From contig CAZSHX010000061.1 of NCBI GenBank assembly GCA_964606895.1, positions 1-30,019 of the forward strand: 30,019 nucleotides of DNA, in the 5' to 3' direction. The stretch's first letter is position 1; each line of letters opens with the position of its first letter. Both the position numbers and the translations under genes were made by a program. Source of the DNA: CAZSHX01 sp964606895 (lineage in GTDB: Bacteria; Bacteroidota; Ignavibacteria; Kapaibacteriales; UBA2268). The notes under the pieces are model-generated. The model saw only the letters and a list, made by a program, of their open reading frames with translations. It was not told the DNA's origin and ran no database searches. Shown in pieces: positions 14,292 through 23,678 of this stretch.

Positions 14292-16640
14292 ATGCAGGAT
14301 AAATTATTAAATGATGCACTAAGGCAGATAGAGTTTCCCGAAGTGCTGGAGCTGATTGCACGCTTTTGTTTTTCCGAGGCGGGCAAAGAGCTGATTATGG
14401 CTCACAAACCTACTGATGAGCTTTTTTGGTGCCGAAGGGAACACGATTATATTTCGGAAATGACGAACATAATCACGATTGACGACCCACTCCCTTTCGA
14501 CGGGTTGTCCGATGTTCGTCCCAGACTGTTCAAATCCATGGTTGCAAATGCAGTACTCACTTCAGAAGAACTGCTTTCGGTTTCGGATTTTTTCCGTGCT
14601 TCCCGGCTTGTTAAGTCTTACTTCAGAACCCGTGAAGAAAAGTATCCTTTTCTGAGTGAATATGCATCCCTTCTTCATGAAAACAGAATAATCGAAAAGC
14701 ATATCACCGATGCAATAGACGAAACGGGAAATGTTCGGGACACAGCCTCCCGCGAACTTGCAAGAATCAGACATGAAATTCATGAAAAATCTGCACGTCT
14801 GAGAATAAGGATGCAGAAAATTCTAAAGCGTGTGAGCGAGGACTCGATGCTTCAGGAAGACTTTATCTCTCTTCGCGAAGGCAGATTTGTTCTTCCTGTT
14901 AAAGTTGAAAATAAAAGGCAAATTCCCGGGATTATTCACGGCGTTTCGCAAACAGGTGCAACTGTCTTTTTGGAGCCTTCGGAAATTATTGAAATGAATA
15001 ACGACCTCTCGTTACTTTCGAATGAGGAAAAACGCGAAATATTCAGGATTTTGGGCAATCTGACTCAGGAAGTCGGAACCGATGCAAGAGATTTCCTTCG
15101 TGCAGTCGAGATTTTGGCTCACGTTGATTCAATCCTTGCAAAAGCAAAATTTGCTCTTGAATTCGGCGGAATTAAGCCAGAAATTCTTGATGAAAATCTG
15201 ATTTATTTACGGAATGTCAGGCATCCTCTCCTTGTTGCTTCAAAGGGAACCAAGAAAGTAATTCCCCTCAGTGTTGAATTTACGAATGAAATGCGGGGAC
15301 ATCTGATTTCAGGTCCAAATGCAGGAGGAAAAACGGTTGCACTCAAAAGCATCGGAGTTAATATTGCGATGGCTCTCAGCGGCATTTTCCCGCTTGGAGA
15401 CTGCAAAACAAACTTCAGGAATATTTTTTCGTTAATCGGCGACCATCAGTCAATCATTAATGATTTATCTACTTTCAGTTCCCAGATTCTGAAGATGAAA
15501 GATATTATTGATAACTGCACTTCGGATTCAATCATTTTTATTGATGAAATTGGTTCAGGAACAGACCCGCAGGAAGGTGCGGCACTTTCCGCAGGGATTC
15601 TGGATACATTTCTCGAACTGAAACTCTTTTTTGTTGTCACCACTCATCAGTCGTCGCTTAAAAGCTATGCCCTGACTCATGACGAAATCAAAAATGATTC
15701 GCTCGAGTTTGACGAAAAAAATTTACACCCTACTTATAAATTTCTTGAGGGAATCCCGGGCAACAGCTATGCATTCGTTCTTGCCGAAAGCCTCGGTCTG
15801 AACAGACTTGTTATCGAACGGGCAAGGAAATATGTAGGTTCCAGGCAGACCGAAATGGAAGAAAGCATCAGGATTTTACAGCAATTCAAGTTTGAAGCTG
15901 AAAAAGCAAAATTAATCACCGACGAAGAAAAGCTCAAGGCTGAAAAACTTCGTAAAGATTACGAACAAAGACTGAGCGACATTAAAGCCAAAAAAGCAGT
16001 TTATCTGAGTGAAGCCAGAACCGAAGCCGAAGAAATTCTAAAGCGAGCTAATTCATTGATTGAAAATACAATTCGTGAAATTCGGGAAGAAAAAAGACCT
16101 ATTTCCGAAATTAAAAAAGATTTTGAGGATATAAAAAAAGATATTAAAACTCAGGCTAAATCAATGGATGAAAAGGTCAGAAAAGAAACCAAGGTTAAAA
16201 AAGAAAAAATTATCCCCGGCGATGCGGTTACAACCGAACAGTCAACCGCTATCGGTGTAGTCCTTGAAGTGGATGAAAAAGGGAATAATGCGGTTGTTGA
16301 TTTTAACGGCGTGAAATTCAAACTTGAAATTGAAAAATTATATAAAACTATTTCCACTCCAAAAACTTCAAAAGAATACAATGATTATATCAAATTCGAT
16401 ACAAAATCGAGCATTGATTTGCGTGGAATGAGGGCAGACGAAGCTCTGCGTTTGGTTGACAATTATGTTTCGGATGCTGTTCGCGGTCATTTGAACAATC
16501 TGACAATTATCCACGGAAAAGGAACAGGAGCTTTGAGACACTCAATTCATCAGTATCTGGCAAACCATCCTTCAGTTATTTCTTACCGAATAGGCGATTT
16601 AGTTGAAGGCGGTGCAGGAGTGACCATTGTTGAAATATAA
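14292..16640 (+). CDS. mutS2: MutS2 family ATPase with C-terminal Smr domain
   Basis: I chose the ATG at 14292 (782 residues, the normal MutS2 length) over a TTG two codons upstream. The protein lacks the mismatch-binding MutS domain I. It has the core and clamp helices (about 1-310) and the ATPase with Walker A GPNAGGKT (from residue 341), Walker B IIFIDEIGSGTDP and the TTHQSSLK signature. A long charged coiled coil (about 500-620), a KOW-like patch (PGDAVTTEQSTAIGVVLEV) and a complete Smr nuclease domain follow (DLRG at about 709, HGKGTG at about 741). Known roles of the family are suppression of recombination and, in Bacillus, splitting of collided ribosomes. The ATP-grasp fusion gene follows after 83 bp. 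Confidence 0.96.
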   Translation: MQDKLLNDALRQIEFPEVLELIARFCFSEAGKELIMAHKPTDELFWCRREHDYISEMTNIITIDDPLPFDGLSDVRPRLFKSMVANAVLTSEELLSVSDFFRASRLVKSYFRTREEKYPFLSEYASLLHENRIIEKHITDAIDETGNVRDTASRELARIRHEIHEKSARLRIRMQKILKRVSEDSMLQEDFISLREGRFVLPVKVENKRQIPGIIHGVSQTGATVFLEPSEIIEMNNDLSLLSNEEKREIFRILGNLTQEVGTDARDFLRAVEILAHVDSILAKAKFALEFGGIKPEILDENLIYLRNVRHPLLVASKGTKKVIPLSVEFTNEMRGHLISGPNAGGKTVALKSIGVNIAMALSGIFPLGDCKTNFRNIFSLIGDHQSIINDLSTFSSQILKMKDIIDNCTSDSIIFIDEIGSGTDPQEGAALSAGILDTFLELKLFFVVTTHQSSLKSYALTHDEIKNDSLEFDEKNLHPTYKFLEGIPGNSYAFVLAESLGLNRLVIERARKYVGSRQTEMEESIRILQQFKFEAEKAKLITDEEKLKAEKLRKDYEQRLSDIKAKKAVYLSEARTEAEEILKRANSLIENTIREIREEKRPISEIKKDFEDIKKDIKTQAKSMDEKVRKETKVKKEKIIPGDAVTTEQSTAIGVVLEVDEKGNNAVVDFNGVKFKLEIEKLYKTISTPKTSKEYNDYIKFDTKSSIDLRGMRADEALRLVDNYVSDAVRGHLNNLTIIHGKGTGALRHSIHQYLANHPSVISYRIGDLVEGGAGVTIVEI

Positions 16641-16723
16641 ATTAACAAAAAATAACAATGGATAGAATTTTCTAAAAATATAGTATTTTGGATTTTCAGA
16701 TATTAACTTTTTGAAATAAGATT

Positions 16724-19700
16724 ATGGACCAGAAAAAAACTTTTAAAACATTCATTCATGTTCTTGAAGAAAGAGCAAAGGAATTGAACTGCCTTTACAG
16801 ATTGGAAGACCTGCTGAATCAATCCGAAACATCGCTCGAAGATGTTGCCTACGGCATAATCAGGGCAATTCCTCCGGGCTGGCAATATCCCGCTTACTGC
16901 ACTTCGAGGATTACAATCGGTGAGGAAGTATTTTCACTTCCCGGATTTATTGAAACTGTATGGAAGCTGGAATCCATAATCAAAGTTCAGGGTGAACCCG
17001 TTGGGAAAATCGAAATTTATTACACAATTGAATTTCCTACTTCCGACGAAGGTCCATTTCTCAAAGAAGAAAGAAAACTGATTGATACTATTGCCGACAG
17101 ATTTGGGCATTATCTTCTGCATCAGCGGCTGAAATCAGTCTTTGATAACTGGCAGAATTCAAAGCTTGAATTTGCCGAAAAACCAAGACCTGAGTGGAGC
17201 GTTATTCTTGACCTGCTTCGCAAAACAGACCAGCATTTGTCAAGCATTATTGCAAGAAAAATGATTAACCTGCTGTTCTACAAAGGAATTCCCGAATCAA
17301 AAATTCTTTTCAAAAAGCTTGGCAGTCTTGATGAAGATGATTCTGCTTTAACTGAAGTGAACAGACCATCGAAAAAACAACTCCTGGAAAATTCTTTCAA
17401 TCTAAGTGTGGAAATATTCGATATTGCTTCGAAATATTTATCAGACGACGAAATATTAATGGCAATCCAAAAATGGATAAATGAGGAAAAACTTGGTTTT
17501 CTCGTTATGACTCTTGCCAACCGAAATACTCCTTTGGCTGAAATTGCAGATTCAATCCGCCGCTACCACCACATCAGCCCCGATTCGGAAGATGAATCGA
17601 GTCCTATTGGTGTCGGAATTCGTGTTTCATTAATCAGAAGATTTCTAACCGAACAGCTTGAATTTATAAATATTGCTAAAAATTACGGTGAAATCAATGA
17701 TTTTTATATGATTCTCCAAAACATGATTTTCCCGTCGGACAGTCATGGCAAACTTGGCGGAAAGAGTGCAGGAGTTATTCTTGCCAAAAAAATCATCGAG
17801 CACAATCACGATGCATTCCCCATGCTTGCCTCAGTTAAAACACCCAAGACCTGGTACATAACTTCCGATACGGTTATGAACTTTGTTTACTATAACAGTC
17901 TCGAAGATGCAATTGAGCATAAATACAAAGAAATAGACGAAATCAGAAGAGAGTATCCATTTATTATTCAGGCTTTCAAAAATTCGCATTTTCCGCCCGA
18001 AATAATGAACGGTTTATCCAGAGCATTGGATGATTTCGGCGATAGCCCGATTATCGTCCGCAGTTCGAGTTTGCTCGAAGACAGAATGGGTTCAGCTTTT
18101 GCAGGAAAATATAAAAGCCTGTTCCTTGCCAATCAGGGCTCGAAAAAAGAAAGATTTGAAGCTTTAACGGATGCTATTGCCGAAGTTTATGCTTCAACAT
18201 TCGGTCCCGACCCCATCGGATACAGAATTGAACGCGGATTGCTCGATTTTCACGAAGAAATGGGCATAATGATTCAGGAAGTGGTCGGCACAAAAGTCGG
18301 TAAATATTTCTTCCCCGCTTTTGCAGGCGTTGCTTTCAGCAATAACGAATTCCGCTGGTCTCCCAGAATTCAGCGTGAAGACGGTTTAATCAGGATTGTT
18401 CCCGGTCTTGGCACACGTGCCGTGGACCGAATCGGAGATGATTATCCTGTTATGATTGCACCGGGCAAGCCTTCATTGAGAGTGAATCTTACTTTTGATG
18501 AAATAACATGCTATTCGCCCAAAAATATTGATGTGATTAACCTTGAGACAAATTCATTCGATACTATTCCGATTCAGGAAGCTATTGACGAAGTCGGAAA
18601 CAATTTCCCGATGATTAATGAAATATTTTCTATTCAGGAAGAAAGACATCTGAAAAAACCTGTCGGAATAGGCATTGACACAAAAAAACACGAATTGGTT
18701 GTTACATTTGAAAATATGTTTTTAAATACTCCTTACCTGAATCAAATTCATACGATGCTGAAAGTACTTTCCGAAGCTTTGAAGGTTCCTGTAGATATAG
18801 AATTTGCCTGCAACGGAAAGGATATTTATCTTCTGCAATGCAGGCCTCAAAGTTCAGGCTCGGAAAACATCGGAGCGATTATTCCCAAAGATGTTGCCAA
18901 AGATAAAGTTATTTTCACTGCCAATAAATTTATTTCAAATGGTAAAGTTCAGGGCATTGACTACATAGTTTACGTTGACCCCGAAAAATACGGGGAACTT
19001 GAAAATCTTGAGGATTTGAAAGCCGTTGGGTCGGCAGTCGGCAAGCTGAATAAATTACTACCCAAAAAGCGTTTTATCCTGATGGGTCCGGGTAGATGGG
19101 GTTCACGCGGAGACATACGGCTTGGAGTCAGTGTGACTTATGCCGATATAAATAATACTGCGATTCTGATTGAAATTGCACGGCAAAAGGGAAATTATGT
19201 GCCCGATTTATCTTTTGGCACTCATTTCTTCCAGGATTTGGTTGAATCGGGTATTCGCTATCTCCCGCTCTATCCTGATGAAAAAGGAATAGTTTTTAAC
19301 GACGGATTTTTATTCTCATGTCCGAATAAACTTGAGGAATTGCTTCCCAATTATGAACATCTGAAGGATGTTGTCAAAGTTATTGATGTTCCCGAATCAA
19401 CGGGAGGCATGATTCTTCGTGTTCTGCTTAATGCAGATGACGAAGAAGCAATAGGATTTTTGACCGACCCTTCCACCAAAGCATTTTACAATACGGCAAA
19501 TATAATCAAATCCGAGTCAAGTCTTTATGAGCCGTGGCAGATGAGAACCCGTTTAGCCGAAACCATCGCCTCGAAGCTTGAAGGCAAAAAATACGGAGTG
19601 AAAGGCGTTTATTTGTTTGGAACCACGCACAACAAAACTGCTACTTTGAATGCTGACGTTGACCTTATTATTCATTTTGACGGAGACGAGGAGCAGAAAA

Positions 19701-19906
19701 AACTTCTGTCCGAGTGGCTGAGAGGCTGGAACGAAAGTTTGGGCGAAATGAATTACCATCAGACAGGCGTTAGAGTTGAGAAATTTGTAGATGTCTTTTT
19801 TGTTACCGAAGAAGATATTCTGGAAAAGAATTATTACGCCGAAGTGATGAATCAGGAAAACGGCAAGTCCCGACGGCTTCAAATGCTGGACGAGATAGCC
19901 GAGTAG
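16724..19906 (+). CDS. PEP/pyruvate-binding ATP-grasp protein fused to a nucleotidyltransferase domain
   Basis: This protein has 1060 residues. About 1-150 looks like a GAF-type sensor domain. About 340-710 is the ATP-grasp (PPDK N-terminal) domain with LGGKSAG, IIVRSSSLLEDRMGSAFAG and the closing LLQCRPQ. About 720-950 contains the block GPGRWGSRGDIRLGVSV, seen in a group of PEP-synthase-like proteins. About 955-1050 has a polymerase-beta-type nucleotidyltransferase signature (YLFGTTHN ... ADVDLIIHF, later VDVFF), giving G-T and the D-x-D pair. The phosphohistidine swivel domain and the PEP-binding TIM barrel of real PEP synthases are both absent, so it cannot be a complete PEP synthase. The role is unknown; phosphoryl or nucleotidyl transfer to a partner is a guess. 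Confidence 0.85.
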   Translation: MDQKKTFKTFIHVLEERAKELNCLYRLEDLLNQSETSLEDVAYGIIRAIPPGWQYPAYCTSRITIGEEVFSLPGFIETVWKLESIIKVQGEPVGKIEIYYTIEFPTSDEGPFLKEERKLIDTIADRFGHYLLHQRLKSVFDNWQNSKLEFAEKPRPEWSVILDLLRKTDQHLSSIIARKMINLLFYKGIPESKILFKKLGSLDEDDSALTEVNRPSKKQLLENSFNLSVEIFDIASKYLSDDEILMAIQKWINEEKLGFLVMTLANRNTPLAEIADSIRRYHHISPDSEDESSPIGVGIRVSLIRRFLTEQLEFINIAKNYGEINDFYMILQNMIFPSDSHGKLGGKSAGVILAKKIIEHNHDAFPMLASVKTPKTWYITSDTVMNFVYYNSLEDAIEHKYKEIDEIRREYPFIIQAFKNSHFPPEIMNGLSRALDDFGDSPIIVRSSSLLEDRMGSAFAGKYKSLFLANQGSKKERFEALTDAIAEVYASTFGPDPIGYRIERGLLDFHEEMGIMIQEVVGTKVGKYFFPAFAGVAFSNNEFRWSPRIQREDGLIRIVPGLGTRAVDRIGDDYPVMIAPGKPSLRVNLTFDEITCYSPKNIDVINLETNSFDTIPIQEAIDEVGNNFPMINEIFSIQEERHLKKPVGIGIDTKKHELVVTFENMFLNTPYLNQIHTMLKVLSEALKVPVDIEFACNGKDIYLLQCRPQSSGSENIGAIIPKDVAKDKVIFTANKFISNGKVQGIDYIVYVDPEKYGELENLEDLKAVGSAVGKLNKLLPKKRFILMGPGRWGSRGDIRLGVSVTYADINNTAILIEIARQKGNYVPDLSFGTHFFQDLVESGIRYLPLYPDEKGIVFNDGFLFSCPNKLEELLPNYEHLKDVVKVIDVPESTGGMILRVLLNADDEEAIGFLTDPSTKAFYNTANIIKSESSLYEPWQMRTRLAETIASKLEGKKYGVKGVYLFGTTHNKTATLNADVDLIIHFDGDEEQKKLLSEWLRGWNESLGEMNYHQTGVRVEKFVDVFFVTEEDILEKNYYAEVMNQENGKSRRLQMLDEIAE

Positions 19907-19990
19907 AAAGGGGAATCATGAAAGAATTACCAAAAATGCGGTGAAAAGGTGTCAGCACATTTTTTTTTAAATATTCTCCGTAGGGGGTGG

Positions 19991-20069
19991 GGGCGAACGG
20001 CGTTCGCCCTTTCAACAAAACGTAATTCATAATTTGAAATTCGCAATTGATTTTCCCGTTCGCCCCTAC
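19991..20069. repeat. REP-like palindrome plus a half copy
   Basis: GGGCGAACG-G-CGTTCGCCC (19991-20009) is a complete small palindrome of the GAACGG type. CCGTTCGCCCCTAC (20056-20069) is a lone right arm of the same family. They lie just after the ATP-grasp gene, as REP elements commonly do. Confidence 0.75.
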
Positions 20070-20164
20070 AAAACTTATCCAAATCGTGATTTTGCTTTCT
20101 GCTATATTTTCATTAAGTTGCAGATGTAAGTTCGCAATATTTAATCTTAAAGGGATATTAGATT

Positions 20165-20227
20165 ATGAATCAAATAATTATTGGCGACTGCCTCGATAGC
20201 AAGAGGAAAATCGAACCCATTCTATAA
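20165..20227 (+). pseudogene. possible 5' remnant of a DNA methyltransferase gene
   Basis: An ATG opens MNQIIIGDCLDSKRKIEPIL and stops after 20 codons. The first 11 residues match the usual start of type II/III DNA-modification methylases (xxIxGDCLDxL). The rest of the gene is gone, and a CCCCATCC/GGATGGGG palindrome (20229-20250) follows directly. The match is short, so this is a weak call. Confidence 0.3.
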
Positions 20228-20228
20228 T

Positions 20229-20250
20229 CCCCATCCTTTGCGGGATGGGG
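20229..20250. repeat. CCCCATCC hairpin
   Basis: CCCCATCC (20229-20236) and GGATGGGG (20243-20250) form an 8-bp stem with a 6-base loop. It resembles the short interspersed hairpins elsewhere in the window; no T run follows, so it is not a classic terminator. Confidence 0.5.
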
Positions 20251-20323
20251 AAAGGAATTTATCTAATCTTAAGCAAAACTGTCAATATGATTTTTAAATA
20301 ACATATATTTCAAGGATGTTTTA

Positions 20324-21211
20324 ATGACTATTGTTAAACTTTTTATAATGATAATAATTCAAATTATTATAATTTCATTTAATTGCGAATGTCAAGCTTT
20401 ATCTCCTTTTGAGAGTTTACAACGAGGATATTTACTAAAGAATTATCCAAATCTTTTTAATTATGATAAAAAACATACTGATTCTGTATCTTATTATTAT
20501 GAATATTTACTTAAAACTTTAAATGAAAATGATTATAATTACGGACTTGGTATCGTCCTTGCTGCTGAATATTATTATGATATAAATGATTTAGTAAAAT
20601 CTGATTCTTTATATAGGTTATTTCTTGAAATAAAAAATCCTGTAGAATATAAACCCCTTAAAGATACCATCGAAGGATATTTTAATCCTAATCTCATTTC
20701 TGAAAATTATTATCGTTTTGTTTATGAAGATTTATGTGAAATTAACATCAAATTTAAAAATTTTTCAAAAGCTTTAAATTATGTTTATCAGGCTGAAAAG
20801 AGCAAGTTTGCCCATTTCTGTGGAAATGCTTATATGGAACGTGGTCCTTTTTTAGTTGATAAAAAAGCCAGATGCTATTTAGGGCTTAACCTGCGAGATT
20901 CTGCATTAAAGATTCTTTTACCTCATATTTTCAATATTTATTTCAATGAATATGGAAGGCTTATTGATACTACTTTACAACTTTTGAAGGAGAAATATAA
21001 AGGAAACACAAGAGAATTGGTTGGAATAGCATTTAATAATATGAAAACTGAAAAAGAAAAATATAAGAATGAATTTTACGACTTATATTTCATTTATATT
21101 GATAGTATAAAAATTTATATTCCAGACCCAAAGCCCTTAGGTAAAAGTAAAGAATCAGATTACATAAAATATCTTTGGGATTCAGATTTTTATAAAAAAA
21201 TAATAAAATAA
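20324..21211 (+). CDS. secreted protein of unknown function, very AT-rich
   Basis: The 295-residue product begins with a hydrophobic signal segment (KLFIMIIIQIIIISFNCECQA). The remainder is rich in Tyr, Asn and Lys and predicted helical, with spaced aromatic pairs (SDSLYRLFLEI, SKALNYVYQAEKSK, RDSALKILLPHIF) that resemble degenerate TPR units. AAGGA precedes the ATG. Base composition is clearly lower in G+C than mutS2 or its neighbours, and it stands alone between repeat blocks, which hints at recent gain. No sorting tail. Family not recognised. Confidence 0.7.
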   Translation: MTIVKLFIMIIIQIIIISFNCECQALSPFESLQRGYLLKNYPNLFNYDKKHTDSVSYYYEYLLKTLNENDYNYGLGIVLAAEYYYDINDLVKSDSLYRLFLEIKNPVEYKPLKDTIEGYFNPNLISENYYRFVYEDLCEINIKFKNFSKALNYVYQAEKSKFAHFCGNAYMERGPFLVDKKARCYLGLNLRDSALKILLPHIFNIYFNEYGRLIDTTLQLLKEKYKGNTRELVGIAFNNMKTEKEKYKNEFYDLYFIYIDSIKIYIPDPKPLGKSKESDYIKYLWDSDFYKKIIK

Positions 21212-21508
21212 TAAAATAATAAAAATTAAAGAATTCCAGAAAAAGAATTATTCAATGGTAGTATTTCATTATTCACACCCCTGCCTTCAGTAGCCGTATG
21301 AATATTAAAAAAAAATGAAATTTTGTTCTTTGATTTACAATTTTTATTGATTTTTTGCTTTATGGAGGTTTCGTAAGAGTTTATGGAGGTTGCGTAAGTT
21401 CATGTGAGCTTTTCCTCTTGGGAGGAGTTCCTTCTTGTCATCTTCGATTTTTAGTTGGTCCCGAGGCAACTCCTTACCGAAGATGTAAATTATTACCTCA
21501 TTACCACA
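21212..21508. other. intergenic stretch with tandem 21-mers and a nested hairpin
   Basis: No gene is seen. Two imperfect 21-bp tandem copies begin TTTATGGAGGTT (21359-21379, 21380-21400). They are followed by a nested stem: CATCTTCG (21439-21446) pairs with CGAAGATG (21478-21485) around AGTTG/CAACT (21453-21457, 21467-21471). Confidence 0.5.
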
Positions 21509-22079
21509 GCAATAAATAATCATTATCTTCGTTAATTACTTTTGATTTCGTACATTGAAAGTAAATCAACCTCACCCCGTCACTCTCCATTCTTGGAGAG
21601 GGCGATAAGAATTTGCATCTTTGCATCATTTTGCATCCAAAGATGCAACGGCTCAAAAATCGTTATTTGAAATAATATCAATGTGTTAGATGAATATTTC
21701 ATTGCTTTATGTTTTTTTAAAAAAAAGATGCAAAGATGCAATAAAGGAAATCCGATTTCGCGTAACGAAAAAATGTTTGTAACAGCGAACCAACCCGACG
21801 GATATTTATCTCGTAGAGATTATATTATAGAACGAACATTTGGAATCGTTTTTATATTTAACCCCAATGGGGTTAATGAATCTTGGGTGGGGGCGATGTG
21901 TTACAAATATTAATTCCCTCTGGGAATCAGAAGAATGAAATCAACCAAAAATTGCATCTTTTGCATCTTTTTGCATACAATGATGCAACGGCTCAATCTT
22001 CGTTATTTGAAATAATATCAATAGTTTAGATGATAATTGCATAGCATTTTACTGTAAATAAATAAAAAGATGCAAATTG
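21509..22079 (+). repeat. 570-bp composite repeat module, forward copy
   Basis: The module starts GCAATAAATAATCATTAT and has a CTCTCCA/TGGAGAG hairpin (21583-21600). Repeat copy C (21611-21743) and, 205 bp later, repeat copy D (21949-22079) follow in the same direction. Between them lie four small hairpins: TTTCG/CGAAA (21756-21770), ATCTC/GAGAT (21808-21820), TTAACCCC/GGGGTTAA (21858-21876) and ATTCCC/GGGAAT (21913-21927). The whole order recurs inverted at 27322-27900. No frame is conserved between the two copies. Confidence 0.85.
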
Positions 22080-22181
22080 GGAAACGAAGACAATCATATG
22101 CTTTACCCGAAGGAATTTGATTATTCCTGAAAAATCCGTTTAATCCGTGATTCCAATTCATAAAAGGATCCAACAAAACTA

Positions 22182-23678
22182 TTACTCAATCCTATAAATA
22201 AATGCTGTTTGATTGACGTTGAACTTTGGATTCAGATAGTAGAATATATCGTCAACCAAACTTGGCTGAATTTCGGTTTCGGGAACTAATCTTTTCGAAA
22301 ATGATTTTTTGAATTCTTCGGTACGTTTATCAATATTTTCCTTACCAAAGAAAATTATATAATTCGGCAGTTTTGATTTACCATCTGCAAACTTTCGGGA
22401 AATATTTTCCAGCGTATCTGTGGATTTGAGTAAGTAAACGGGTGTGCCGTATTTGTTCAGATAAAACAGCGGCGGCTGTATGGTCCCAAGTTTACCGCCC
22501 GACAGAAACAGCCCAGTTAAATCCTTTTTGTCAGACAAATAGTAAAGTGATTCGCATCTGGTCTTTTTGCTGTAAGTGAATGTAAATATTGCAAGAAGCA
22601 ATGTATTCAATACCCAGAACCAAACCCAGAATCCTTTGAGAAGGGATTTCCTTCTTTTCCAAAACTCAGATGAGCCAACTAATTGCTCCCAGCCGATTAC
22701 AGCCAAAACCATAAACATAGGAACTATTGGCAGAATGAATCGTTCCTGCTTATTCGGGAAATAGGAATGGAACAAAAAGAACATTAAAACAGGCAGAAAG
22801 ATTAGAATCTGCTTTTTCCATGTTCTTACGAAACCCCACAGAAGCAGGAGACTCGTTGGAGGCAGTAATATTCCAAGGATTAGAAGCAGATAGTTGTAGA
22901 AAGCACCTGAAGTATAATCCTCTCCATGCATGGAGTTGTAAGTCAGGTAACTCCAGAATGATGCAAAAGGTTTGCCCCAAGCCAGAACATCAGCAGTTCC
23001 CTGAACCAGTAGCACAGAAATCACAAATCCGCAAAGTAAAATCAAAGAGTTCCTAAATTCCTTTTTAAAGAACAAAACCATGAAAGCAGTTCCTGCAATC
23101 AGCATAGTTTGGTAACGGAAAGCAAAAGTGAGACCGAAAAACAATCCTGCAAAGAAAAAGTTACGCCTAACATTTTCATTTTTAATCAGAAACCAGAAGC
23201 CCGCCATCATCGGAGGTATGCAAGCCATTTCAATGAGATTTCTTACGCTCATAAATGGCAGAATCCAAAGCAAAGCAAGTATTAATCCTGCTTTTTTGGC
23301 TATGGAAATACCCGAAATTTTTTCAGCGATTTTAAATCCGAAATAAACTACAAGCAAGGAATAAAAAGCATGAAGAAAGCGGACAACATACATTTTTCCC
23401 TGAGGGTCAGTTACTCCGATAGCTTCAAGAAATCTAAAAAGAAAATAATGAATGGAAGGGTAAACAATGCTATGTCCGTGTGGTTCTCCGCGACTCAGCC
23501 AAACATTGAAGTCATGCAGAATCATATATGGCTGTTCTATTGGACCAAAATGGTCGTCGTGCATACCATATCCTTTGGCAAAAATTGCGGCAAAAATTCT
23601 GGGAATCGCCGCAATGAACAGAATCATTAACAGGGGATGTTCATCCCACAACTTTTTAAATTTTTCGATTATTTTCAT
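22182..23678 (-). CDS. GT22-like (ALG9/PIG-B type) membrane glycosyltransferase
   Basis: The 498-residue integral membrane protein has about ten hydrophobic spans. The first loop has HDDHFGPIEQPY, with acidic residues as in the GT-C catalytic loop. YPSIHYFLF, DVLAWGKPFASFWSYLTYN and especially NKQERFILPIVPMF (about 309-322) match the HKExRFxxPxxP signature of GT22 mannosyltransferases. I infer transfer of a sugar from a lipid-linked donor on the outer face of the inner membrane. The acceptor is unknown; a GT39-type enzyme is the main alternative. Its ATG overlaps the flavodiiron stop codon by 4 bp (ATGA), so the two are translated from one message. Confidence 0.8.
   Translation of the reverse strand: MKIIEKFKKLWDEHPLLMILFIAAIPRIFAAIFAKGYGMHDDHFGPIEQPYMILHDFNVWLSRGEPHGHSIVYPSIHYFLFRFLEAIGVTDPQGKMYVVRFLHAFYSLLVVYFGFKIAEKISGISIAKKAGLILALLWILPFMSVRNLIEMACIPPMMAGFWFLIKNENVRRNFFFAGLFFGLTFAFRYQTMLIAGTAFMVLFFKKEFRNSLILLCGFVISVLLVQGTADVLAWGKPFASFWSYLTYNSMHGEDYTSGAFYNYLLLILGILLPPTSLLLLWGFVRTWKKQILIFLPVLMFFLFHSYFPNKQERFILPIVPMFMVLAVIGWEQLVGSSEFWKRRKSLLKGFWVWFWVLNTLLLAIFTFTYSKKTRCESLYYLSDKKDLTGLFLSGGKLGTIQPPLFYLNKYGTPVYLLKSTDTLENISRKFADGKSKLPNYIIFFGKENIDKRTEEFKKSFSKRLVPETEIQPSLVDDIFYYLNPKFNVNQTAFIYRIE

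Noticed and set aside
16724..19906. Annotation as complete phosphoenolpyruvate synthase
   Set aside because: The phosphohistidine domain and PEP-binding barrel are missing, so the reaction cannot be completed.
21683..21913. 76-codon frame within the composite repeat module
   Set aside because: The inverted homologous module does not conserve the frame, and the hairpins explain the sequence better.
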